The position numbers were made by a program, and so were the translations under genes. Below, piece after piece: positions 8,453-15,627 of a stretch of DNA of 50,367 nt. The DNA lies in NCBI GenBank assembly GCA_900540535.1, contig UQGM01000015.1:1-50367 (forward strand), read 5' to 3'. The notes beneath the pieces were generated by a model. It ran no database searches. It saw only the letters and a list, made by a program, of their open reading frames with translations, and was not told where the DNA came from. How positions within the stretch are numbered: the stretch's first letter is position 1; the number at the start of each line of letters is the position of its first letter. This stretch comes from an uncultured Oscillospiraceae bacterium (GTDB taxonomy: Bacteria > Bacillota > Clostridia > Oscillospirales > Acutalibacteraceae).

Positions 8453-9580
8453 TTATGAAAGCCTACTTACAAAGTCCTCATAATCAAAGGTTTTGACAGT
8501 GACTGTTTCGCCGTACTGCTTTCTGTACAGAATTGACGGCAGAGGCATACCGTTAAAGGTATTTGTCTTTACCATTGTGTAAAGAGCCATATCTTCAAAA
8601 ACAACTTTATCGCCTTCATTAAGAGGTTTGTCAAAGGAATAATCCCCAATAACATCCCCTGCAAGACAGGTAGGGCCGCCCAAACGATAAGTAAATTCCT
8701 TTTCATTTGGTTCGCCGCTGTTCATAAGAGGCGGTCGATATGGCATTTCAAGTACATCCGGCATATGGCAGGCTGCTGAAGTATCGAGAATGGCAATATC
8801 CATGCCGTTATTCATAGTCTCAAGGACTGTTGAAACAAGAAAACCTGCGTTTAATACAACAGCTTCACCAGGTTCGAGATAGACTTCCACATCATACTTT
8901 TCACGAAAATGCTTTACAACCGAAATCAGCTCTTCACGGTCGTAATCCTTTCGGGTTATGTGATGTCCTCCGCCGAAGTTAACCCATTTCATACCCTTAA
9001 GATATTTGCCGAATTTTTCTTCAAAAGCCTTTGCAGTCGTTTCAAGATCATCAGAATTCTGCTCGCAAAGAGTGTGAAAATGAAGTCCGTCAAGGAAAGG
9101 AAGTATACTCTCGTCAAAATTTTTGAGAGTAGTTCCGAGACGTGAACCCGGTGAACAGGGGTCATAAATAGCGTGACCCTCCTGAGTTGAACATTCGGGA
9201 TTTACTCTTAAGCCCACTGACTTTCCTAGATCCTTTGCCTTTTGAGCATACTTTTTTACCTGTTTGGGAGAATTAAAGACGATATCATCAGCATACTTTA
9301 AAATCTCCTCGAACTCATCTTCACGGTAAGCAGGGGAAAAGACGTGTGTCTCTCCCCCGAATTTTTCTTTTCCTAGCCTTGCCTCATAAAGTCCGCTGGC
9401 GGTTGTTCCCGCAAGGTACTTTGAAATAAGAGGATAGGCATAAAACATTGAAAAGGCTTTCTGAGCAAGTAGAATTTTGCATCCCGCTCTTTCGGAAACA
9501 TCCTTTAATATTTCGAGATTATCGGTTAATCTCTTTTCATCCACTACAAAACAGGGAGTTTTTACATTTTGGAAATCCAT
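8453..9580 (-). CDS. nspC: Carboxynorspermidine/carboxyspermidine decarboxylase
   Basis: PLP enzyme of the alanine-racemase fold that decarboxylates carboxy(nor)spermidine to the finished triamine. The 375 residues match NspC/CASDC. The N-terminal VDEKRLTDNLEIL, the lysine in LLAQKAFSMF (PLP site), LHFHTLCEQ, NFGGGHH and the C-terminal-half motif DTSAACHMPDVLEMPYRPP are family features. It is the last gene of the operon and starts 2 nt after the stop of the carboxyspermidine dehydrogenase, so the two are translationally coupled. The product could be spermidine (from putrescine), norspermidine or aminopropylagmatine; with arginine decarboxylase and agmatinase in the operon, spermidine is most likely (inference). 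Confidence 0.93.
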   Translation of the reverse strand: MDFQNVKTPCFVVDEKRLTDNLEILKDVSERAGCKILLAQKAFSMFYAYPLISKYLAGTTASGLYEARLGKEKFGGETHVFSPAYREDEFEEILKYADDIVFNSPKQVKKYAQKAKDLGKSVGLRVNPECSTQEGHAIYDPCSPGSRLGTTLKNFDESILPFLDGLHFHTLCEQNSDDLETTAKAFEEKFGKYLKGMKWVNFGGGHHITRKDYDREELISVVKHFREKYDVEVYLEPGEAVVLNAGFLVSTVLETMNNGMDIAILDTSAACHMPDVLEMPYRPPLMNSGEPNEKEFTYRLGGPTCLAGDVIGDYSFDKPLNEGDKVVFEDMALYTMVKTNTFNGMPLPSILYRKQYGETVTVKTFDYEDFVSRLS

Positions 9581-9582
9581 AA

Positions 9583-10785
9583 TCAGTCCACCAGAACAGG
9601 ATTATGGGACTCTTTCCAGGGAAGTCCCCATTTGTTAAGAGCATCCATGAAGGGATCGGGATCAAACTCTTCGATGTTATGAACACCGGGCTTATTCCAT
9701 TTGCCTGTCATAACCATCATTGCGCCGATCATTGCAGGAACGCCTGTTGTATAGGCAACTGCCTGAGAACCAACCTCTTTATAGCATTCCTCATGGTCGC
9801 AGATATTGTAAAGATAATAGGTCTTATCCTTTCCGTCCTTTTTACCTCTGAAAATGCATCCGATATTTGTCTTTCCCTTTGTACGGGGACCAAGGGATGC
9901 AGGATCGGGAAGCACTGCCTTAAGGAACTGGAGGGGAACAATTTCCTTGCCCTCATACATAATGGGCTCAATTGAGGTCATGCCAACGTTTTCAAGGCAT
10001 TTAAGATGTGTGAGATAGCTCTGTCCGAAAGTCATGAAGAAGCGGATTCTCTTGATTCCGGGAATATTCAGAGCAAGGCTTTCAATCTCCTCATGGTGGA
10101 GAAGATACATATCCTTCATGCCTACTCCCTCAAAATTATACTCCCTCTTTATCTCCATGGGCTCAGTTTCAACCCAGTGGCCGTCCTCCCAGTAAGAACC
10201 TTTTGCAGAAACCTCACGGATATTGATTTCAGGATTGAAGTTTGTTGCAAAGGGATAGCCATGGTCACCGCCGTTGCAGTCGAGGATATCAATGTAGTTG
10301 ATTTCATCGAACTCATGCTTAAGTGCATAAGCTGAGAATACGCCTGTAACTCCGGGATCAAATCCGCTGCCGAGAAGAGCTGTGATTCCGGCTTTCTCAA
10401 AGCGCTCTCTATATGCCCACTGCCAGCAATACTCAAACTTTGCTGTATCCTCGGGCTCATAGTTTGCGGTATCAATGTAATGTGTCTTTGTAGCAAGGCA
10501 GGCATCCATTATTGTAAGATCCTGATAAGGAAGAGCGAGGTTAAGCACTACATCGGGCTTTACCTCTTCGATAAGAGCTATAAGCTCATCTACATTATCA
10601 GCGTCAACTTTTGCAGTTGTAATCTTTGTCTTTGTGGTTCCCTCAAGCTTCTCTTTGAGAGCATCGCACTTTGACTTTGTACGGCTTGCAATGCAGATTT
10701 CCTCGAAAACTTCGCTGTTCTGACAGCATTTATGGATTGCAACGGAAGCAACACCGCCGCATCCTATTATAAGAGCTTTTCCCAT
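9583..10785 (-). CDS. Carboxynorspermidine/carboxyspermidine dehydrogenase (saccharopine dehydrogenase family)
   Basis: Reductively condenses a diamine with aspartate beta-semialdehyde, using NADPH, to give the carboxy-triamine substrate of the next gene. The 400 residues begin with a Rossmann motif (IIGCGGVASVAIHKC), followed by VVLNLALPYQDL, DTANYEP and GSGFDPGVTGVFSAYA, which are hallmarks of the saccharopine-dehydrogenase-like CASDH group. AGAGGAA lies upstream of the ATG. It sits between speB (41 nt away) and nspC. Its substrate ASA is made by asd 6 kb away. True saccharopine dehydrogenase is less likely because of the nspC partner. Acceptor specificity (putrescine or agmatine) cannot be read from sequence. 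Confidence 0.93.
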   Translation of the reverse strand: MGKALIIGCGGVASVAIHKCCQNSEVFEEICIASRTKSKCDALKEKLEGTTKTKITTAKVDADNVDELIALIEEVKPDVVLNLALPYQDLTIMDACLATKTHYIDTANYEPEDTAKFEYCWQWAYRERFEKAGITALLGSGFDPGVTGVFSAYALKHEFDEINYIDILDCNGGDHGYPFATNFNPEINIREVSAKGSYWEDGHWVETEPMEIKREYNFEGVGMKDMYLLHHEEIESLALNIPGIKRIRFFMTFGQSYLTHLKCLENVGMTSIEPIMYEGKEIVPLQFLKAVLPDPASLGPRTKGKTNIGCIFRGKKDGKDKTYYLYNICDHEECYKEVGSQAVAYTTGVPAMIGAMMVMTGKWNKPGVHNIEEFDPDPFMDALNKWGLPWKESHNPVLVD

Positions 10786-10826
10786 TTTTAATTCCTCTTT
10801 CTTTCACTTTATTTTTATTGTTTGTT

Positions 10827-11681
10827 TTATTTCTGAAATGCAAGAAGCATCTCTCTTACTGTTTTACATGCCGCAGCGGTGGAAATTCCGCTGTGGTCAT
10901 AGTGGGGACTAAGTTCGTTTACATCACAGGCAACGACATTTGCTTTTTCGCAGACAAGCTGAGCACTTCTTCTCAGCTCCTCAAAACTTACTCCGCCGGG
11001 TTCTGGAGTTCCTGTTCCGGGGAATACCGAAGGATCAAGTACATCAAGGTCTACGGTAAAGTAAACAGGTTTATCGCCAAGCTTTTCAACAGTTTCCTTA
11101 AGGGTATCGAAATTAAATCGGCAGGTGTTTACGTGATCCTTTCCCCAGGAAAACTCTTCCCTGTCCCCTGAACGTATACCAAACTGGAAAATACGTCCAT
11201 CTCCTATTATCTCCCAGCAGCGTCTTAAAACACAGGCATGAGAAAGCTTATTTCCTAAATAATCTTCTCTTAAATCCGCATGGGCATCAAAGTGGATGAT
11301 GCAAATATCGGGATATTTCTTTGCCGCCGCTCTGAATGCTCCTAAAGTGACAAGATGTTCTCCGCCGAGCATAAAGGGTCTTTTACCCGCTGCGAGAATA
11401 TCCGCCGCTCTTTCCTCAATCTGATTTAAGGCCTCCTCAGTGCATCCAAAGGGAAGCTCAATATCACCGCTGTCCATAACCTTACCGTCAAATAAATCTT
11501 TATCCTGATAAGGGCTGTAGCTCTCTATACCGAAAGACTCATGACGGATTGTGCTGCATCCGAACCTTGTACCGGGACGGTAAGAGGTGGTGGAATCAAA
11601 GGGTGCACCGAAAAGGACAGTATCAGCCTCTTCAAAGCTGCTTTCGCAGCCCATAAACACCTCAATATTTCTGTTCAACAT
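10827..11681 (-). CDS. speB: Agmatinase-family ureohydrolase
   Basis: Hydrolyses agmatine (or aminopropylagmatine) to a free amine and urea with a binuclear manganese centre. 284 residues, usual for the family. Metal ligands are seen in GGEHLVTLGA (His), HFDAHADLR (Asp-His-Asp) and DLDVLDPS (two Asp), and the GTGTPEPGG loop is typical. Its ATG lies within the last 20 nt of speE, with GAGGAG 10 nt upstream, so the genes are coupled. Neighbouring arginine decarboxylase supports agmatinase rather than arginase. An N1-aminopropylagmatine ureohydrolase role is an open alternative, given speE and the carboxy route in the same operon. Confidence 0.94.
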   Translation of the reverse strand: MLNRNIEVFMGCESSFEEADTVLFGAPFDSTTSYRPGTRFGCSTIRHESFGIESYSPYQDKDLFDGKVMDSGDIELPFGCTEEALNQIEERAADILAAGKRPFMLGGEHLVTLGAFRAAAKKYPDICIIHFDAHADLREDYLGNKLSHACVLRRCWEIIGDGRIFQFGIRSGDREEFSWGKDHVNTCRFNFDTLKETVEKLGDKPVYFTVDLDVLDPSVFPGTGTPEPGGVSFEELRRSAQLVCEKANVVACDVNELSPHYDHSGISTAAACKTVREMLLAFQK

Positions 11682-12522
11682 CTTTTAAAAGCTCCTCTAC
11701 ATAGGCGGGCAAATAAAATGCGCCTTTGTGTAATGTGGTTGTATAGTACTGACAGGAAAGTCCTCTTAAATTCCAGCGGGCTTCCTGCAAATCCTTTAAG
11801 GGATGATACTTCTTTGAAGCAAAGCCGAAAAGCCAATGTCCTGACGGATAAGTGGGAATATGCGCCTGATATACACGGCTTATGGGGAATGACTCAACTA
11901 TTCTCTTATGAGCTCTCTGACAGGCAACGGCATCTTCATCATAGAAAGGACTTTCATGCTGATTTACCATTATTCCGTCATCGTGAAGAGCTTTAAAGCA
12001 GTTGCCGTAAAACTCCCTTGTGAAAAGTCCCTCTCCGGGGCCGAAGGGGTCAGTGGAATCGACGATTATAAGGTCGTATTTATCCTCTTTTGTGCGGACA
12101 AATTTAAGTCCGTCCTCATAGTGGATTGATACTCTCGGATCGTCAAAACAGCAAGCTGTCTGAGGCAGATATTTTTTGCACACCTCCACTACAAGCTCAT
12201 CTATTTCAACAAGGTCTATATGCTCTATTTCAGGATATCTTGCAAGCTCTCTTACAACTCCTCCGTCACCTGCTCCTATTACAAGCACGTCACGGACTTT
12301 GGGATGAACTGCCATAGGTACATGGGTTATCATCTCGTGATAGATAAACTCATCCTTTTCAGTGAGCATCATATATCCGTCAAGGGTGAGAAAGCGTCCA
12401 AACTCAGGAGAATCAAATACATCAATGCGCTGAAATTCACTTTTGCCGCTGTAAAGCTGCCTGTCAACTTTAATGGAAAGTTTTACATTAGGTGTCTGCG
12501 CTTCGGAAAACCAAAAATCCAT
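11662..12522 (-). CDS. speE: Spermidine synthase (polyamine aminopropyltransferase)
   Basis: Transfers the aminopropyl group of decarboxylated SAM to an amine. 286 residues. The N-terminal strand domain is followed by the Rossmann core with VLVIGAGDGGVVRE, the acidic DLVEIDE, and the catalytic DSTDPFGPGEGLF loop. The C-terminal block FGFASKKYHP is also typical. The start has AAAGGAGT directly before it, 6 nt after the stop of the upstream decarboxylase. Because dedicated carboxy-route enzymes for spermidine are in the same operon, this enzyme may use a different acceptor (agmatine, spermidine), but that is inference. Confidence 0.95.
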   Translation of the reverse strand: MDFWFSEAQTPNVKLSIKVDRQLYSGKSEFQRIDVFDSPEFGRFLTLDGYMMLTEKDEFIYHEMITHVPMAVHPKVRDVLVIGAGDGGVVRELARYPEIEHIDLVEIDELVVEVCKKYLPQTACCFDDPRVSIHYEDGLKFVRTKEDKYDLIIVDSTDPFGPGEGLFTREFYGNCFKALHDDGIMVNQHESPFYDEDAVACQRAHKRIVESFPISRVYQAHIPTYPSGHWLFGFASKKYHPLKDLQEARWNLRGLSCQYYTTTLHKGAFYLPAYVEELLKDVEQKY

Positions 12523-12528
12523 ACTCCT

Positions 12529-13983
12529 TTAAACTCCTTTCAAAACATTAAGTCTCTCAATTGCCGCATCTTCGGGACCTGTCATGGAACAGCCCTTTTC
12601 CTTGGCATAAGAAATATAGTCAAGAATACGTCTTGTTATCCTTTCCCCCGGCGCCAAAATCGGTATTCCCGGAGGATAGCACATTACAAACTCACTGCAA
12701 ATTCTTCCCTCAGTTTCTTCAATGGGAAGTGATTCTTTATCGGCATAAAAAGCAGCCTGAGGGGAAACTGCAAGCTCAGGCTCGATATATTCCTGAGTCA
12801 TAAGCCCCGCCTTACTCTTTCCGAAACGGCGCTTTACCTCGGCAAGGGCTCCCACAAGCCGCTCAATATCACGGAGTCTGTCTCCGATTGAAATATAGGC
12901 AAGGATATTTCCCAGATCGCCGAACTCTATCTGTATATCATATTCATCTCTCAAAAGGTCGTATACCTCAATACCTGCAAGGCCGATATCGAGAGTATGG
13001 ACTGAAAGCTTTGTAGTGTCAAAATCGAATATGCTGTCGCCGTTTATAAGCTCCTTTGAATAAGCGTAATATCCGCCTATATCGTTTATCTCGGAGCGGG
13101 CATACTCTGCAAGGCTCACCACTCCTGCGAATGCCTCTTTTCCTCTCAGAGCAAGGTTTCTTCTGGAAATATCAAGGCTCGAAAGGAGAAGATATGAACC
13201 GCTTGTAGTCTGTGTAAGGTTTATAATCTGTCTTATATGTCCTTCGCTCATAGCGGGTCCTGCAAGAAGCAGTGAACTCTGAGTGAGGCTTCCTCCTGAT
13301 TTATGCATTGAAACTGCCGCCATATCGGCTCCGGCAGCCATTGCGGAAACAGGAAGATTTTCTCCGAAATAAAAATGAGTTCCGTGAGCTTCATCTGCAA
13401 GACAGAGCATATTGTGCTCATGGGCTATTTTTACAATTGAGCGAAGGTCAGAGCAAATTCCGTAATATGTGGGATTATTTACAAGTATCGCCTTTGCGTC
13501 TGGATTTGCTTTAATAGCTCTTTCAACCGCCGAAACGCTCATACCAAGGGGGATTCCAAGCTTCGGGTCACATTCGGGATTTACATAGACTGGAACCGCT
13601 CCGCACAAAACAATAGCCCCCATAACGCTGCGGTGAACATTTCGGGGGAGAATAATTTTCTCTCCGCTTTTAACAACGGAAAGCACCATACTCTGTACGG
13701 CAGAGGTTGTCCCTCCGACCATAAGAAAAGCATGAGCCGCTCCGAAAGCCTCAGCGGCAAGAATTTCGGCGTCACGTATTACCGATATGGGATGACAAAG
13801 GTTATCAAGTGGCTTCATGGAGTTTACGTCCATATTGACGCATTTCTCTCCTAACAGAGCCGCAAGCTCCGGATTTCCTCTGCCTCTTTTATGTCCCGGT
13901 ACATCAAAGGGAACTACCCTCATCTTTTTGAATTTTTCCAGTGCCTCATAAATCGGCGCACTCTGCTGTGAAAGCTCGCCCAT
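12529..13983 (-). CDS. speA: PLP-dependent Arg/Lys/Orn decarboxylase, probably arginine decarboxylase
   Basis: Aspartate-aminotransferase-fold basic amino acid decarboxylase, 484 residues, the length of the short Bacillus SpeA class (no N-terminal wing domain). DVPGHKRGRGN near residue 25 and the PLP block DEAHGTHFYFGE followed by SMHKSGGSLTQ, with the Schiff-base lysine, identify it. The small C-terminal domain carries CYPPGIPILAPGE. The start is 1 nt from the speD stop, with GGAGG inside the end of speD. Agmatinase two genes on argues for arginine as substrate; lysine or ornithine cannot be excluded from sequence. Confidence 0.92.
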   Translation of the reverse strand: MGELSQQSAPIYEALEKFKKMRVVPFDVPGHKRGRGNPELAALLGEKCVNMDVNSMKPLDNLCHPISVIRDAEILAAEAFGAAHAFLMVGGTTSAVQSMVLSVVKSGEKIILPRNVHRSVMGAIVLCGAVPVYVNPECDPKLGIPLGMSVSAVERAIKANPDAKAILVNNPTYYGICSDLRSIVKIAHEHNMLCLADEAHGTHFYFGENLPVSAMAAGADMAAVSMHKSGGSLTQSSLLLAGPAMSEGHIRQIINLTQTTSGSYLLLSSLDISRRNLALRGKEAFAGVVSLAEYARSEINDIGGYYAYSKELINGDSIFDFDTTKLSVHTLDIGLAGIEVYDLLRDEYDIQIEFGDLGNILAYISIGDRLRDIERLVGALAEVKRRFGKSKAGLMTQEYIEPELAVSPQAAFYADKESLPIEETEGRICSEFVMCYPPGIPILAPGERITRRILDYISYAKEKGCSMTGPEDAAIERLNVLKGV

Positions 13984-13984
13984 T

Positions 13985-14761
13985 TTACGGCCTCCTTCCG
14001 TAAACGTTGCAGCCGCTGAAAATTTCTATCATCTCACGGCGCAGGTTATTCATTATTTCAAGGCGTTTTTTGGGCGGAAGCTCGTAAACGTCAGTTTTGA
14101 AAAGATAATTCTGCAAATCTATTTCCTTTACCATCATCTTTGTATGGAAAAGGTTCGCTTCATATACATTTATATCTACTGCATCATATTTTGCCAGAAT
14201 CTCCGGGTCAATATAATCCTGAATGGATGTTACGGGATGATCAAGGAAAAGCTTCTGACCGTCAACATCCCTTGTAAAGCCTCTTACTCTGTAATCCATT
14301 GTTATTATATCCGAATCAAAGGAGCCAATAAGATAATCGAGAGTAGAAAGGGGTGTTATTTCTCCGCAGGTGGCAACATCTATATCAACTCTGAAAGTTG
14401 CAAGACAGTTTTCCGGATGATACTCGGGGTATGTGTGCACAGTAACATGGCTTTTATCAAGATGGGCAAGCTGAGTGTCTCCCACAGGAACCATTGAACC
14501 CTCCGCAATGAGGATTGTTACGGAAGCTCCCTGGGGGTCATAGTCCTGACGGGCAATATTTAAAACCTGCGCTCCTATCATATCCGTAAGATTAGTTAGG
14601 ATATTTGTAAGTCGCTCAGAGTTATACTGCTCATCGATATATGCAATGTAATCCTTCTGCTCACGGGCAGTTTTTGCATAACACACATCATAAATATTAA
14701 AGCTCAGCGCTTTTGTAAGATTGTTAAATCCATAAAGTTTCAGTTTCTCATTCTCTGCCAT
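13985..14761 (-). CDS. speD: S-adenosylmethionine decarboxylase proenzyme (class 1A, E. coli type)
   Basis: Makes decarboxylated SAM, the aminopropyl donor for SpeE. 258 residues; it resembles the long E. coli-type SpeD rather than the 120-residue Gram-positive SpeH type. The self-cleavage site is AHLDKSHVTVHTYPE, where cleavage before S104 would create the pyruvoyl group. The downstream block ATCGEITPLSTLDYL and SIQDYIDP agree with the class. It is the first gene of the operon. GGGAGCTGGGG precedes the ATG, and an intrinsic terminator hairpin ends only about 30 nt upstream, so transcription must read through that terminator or start inside a very short window. Confidence 0.95.
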   Translation of the reverse strand: MAENEKLKLYGFNNLTKALSFNIYDVCYAKTAREQKDYIAYIDEQYNSERLTNILTNLTDMIGAQVLNIARQDYDPQGASVTILIAEGSMVPVGDTQLAHLDKSHVTVHTYPEYHPENCLATFRVDIDVATCGEITPLSTLDYLIGSFDSDIITMDYRVRGFTRDVDGQKLFLDHPVTSIQDYIDPEILAKYDAVDINVYEANLFHTKMMVKEIDLQNYLFKTDVYELPPKKRLEIMNNLRREMIEIFSGCNVYGRRP

Positions 14762-14790
14762 TTTCCCCAGCTCCCGGAATTATTTTAAAC

Positions 14791-14836
14791 AAAAAAACGC
14801 AAGATATATGCTTTAACAGCATACTTTCTTGCGTTT
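14791..14836 (-). terminator. Terminator hairpin immediately upstream of speD
   Basis: On the minus strand AAACGCAAGA pairs with TCTTGCGTTT, with an inner TATGCT/AGCATA helix, and is followed by TTTTTTTGTTT. It ends about 30 nt before the speD ATG. It is either an attenuator of the polyamine operon or the 3' end of a separate small RNA. Confidence 0.88.
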
Positions 14837-15156
14837 ATCCTGACTTCAAAAATCGCCTTAAATCGACACTTCGACACCAAGGCATATTTTATTCAAGCGG
14901 AATTACAGATTTCAGAGTCTATATAGCAAATATCTCACTTTTACTACTCTTATTGACCGTTTCACAAGTTGATGTATGCATTAAAGCATCCGGTTGTAAA
15001 GTAACCAACTTATAAAATTTGAGCTTCTAACTCAATCAATAAGGCAACAAACGTTGCCAATCGGCAGTTGACCCGGCTGTCCGTATGGCCTTTAACCCTC
15101 TTTGGGGCGGTCAAAAATATTTGCATGGAAACTCTGAAAACCTCATATTTCCATGT
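14791..15156 (-). ncRNA. Structured leader RNA or small RNA upstream of speD (family not recognised)
   Basis: About 365 nt lie between a perfect sigma-A promoter and the intrinsic terminator, with no ORF of note. Many helices are visible as inverted repeats (plus-strand coordinates): 15124-15131 with 15148-15155; CGGTCAA at 15108-15114 with TTGACCG at 14953-14959, enclosing the middle; 15043-15048 with 15053-15058; 15019-15023 with 15031-15035; 14966-14971 with 15006-15011, which encloses two smaller hairpins; 14855-14859 with 14879-14883. I do not recognise a known riboswitch core: no T-box, SAM, lysine or preQ1 signature, and no tmRNA, RNase P or SRP signature. A cis-regulator of the polyamine operon is the simplest reading. 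An independent structured RNA is the alternative. Confidence 0.7.
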
Positions 15157-15162
15157 AGGTTC

Positions 15163-15191
15163 ATTATAGCTCACTTTAAACCCTGTGTCAA
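15163..15191 (-). promoter_or_regulatory. Consensus sigma-A promoter of the speD leader
   Basis: On the minus strand TTGACA and TATAAT are separated by exactly 17 nt, a full match to the consensus at both boxes. The predicted start is near 15156. Such a strong promoter followed by a terminator fits an attenuated or abundant RNA. Confidence 0.9.
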
Positions 15192-15199
15192 TAAAAATC

Positions 15200-15490
15200 A
15201 GATAGCAAACTGAGTTTTACAGCAGGCTGAGCCTGCACCCAAGTCGCACTCGCAGTGACGGTAAGGAACAACTATAAGTGCCTGCGGCGGACACGTCCGC
15301 TTTCAAGTCGCACACTGACTTACAGCAATAAATAAGTAAAACGCCTGCGACTTAGTTTATATAAGCAAATAACAAATAAATTTAAACCAAAGAGCAACAG
15401 CAAATTTTCTTTACGACAGTCGCACATATCGGCAGCAAACTCAGACTGAACACTAACTTACAATAATAAACAAGTAAATTGCTGCGAATA
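15200..15490. repeat. Non-coding stretch with degenerate short repeats and hairpins
   Basis: No ORF is supported. Segments recur imperfectly: CAAGTCGCAC at 15240 and 15304 with a related CAGTCGCAC at 15417; ACTTACA-AATAAA-AAGTAAA-TGCGA at about 15318-15352 and 15456-15488; AGCAAACT-AG at 15203 and 15434. Two small hairpins, GCAGGC-TGA-GCCTGC (15222-15236) and GCGGAC-AC-GTCCGC (15287-15300), lie among them. This looks like decayed intergenic repeat sequence. Confidence 0.5.
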
Positions 15491-15549
15491 GGCTGATTAA
15501 ATTTCATAAATTGTTATTATTTATAATGTATAAAATATGTGTTAATTTC

Positions 15550-15578
15550 TTGACAAATTAAACCTTGCGGTTTAAAAT
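15550..15578 (+). promoter_or_regulatory. Promoter of acn-icd-rex with an inverted repeat in its spacer
   Basis: TTGACA and TAAAAT are separated by 17 nt. The spacer holds the perfect inverted repeat TTAAACC-TTGC-GGTTTAA (15558-15575), placed where a repressor would block RNA polymerase. It is not a Rex-like TTGTTAA..TTAACAA site. The regulator is unknown. Confidence 0.7.
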
Positions 15579-15627
15579 TACGTTGTATAACTTTGTTAAT
15601 TTTTTGAAAAAGTAGGAGGACTTAAAA

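Noticed and set aside
14791..15156. speD leader as T-box, tmRNA, RNase P, SRP RNA, SAM or preQ1 riboswitch
   Set aside because: None of the diagnostic cores (GGTGGNACCGCG, tRNA-like ends with CCA, GAGGAAAGTCC, GGAAGCAGCC, SAM-I core) is present on either strand.
15590..15608. TTTGTTAATTTTTTGAA as a Rex operator before acn
   Set aside because: Only the left half matches TTGTTAA; the right half does not resemble TTAACAA.
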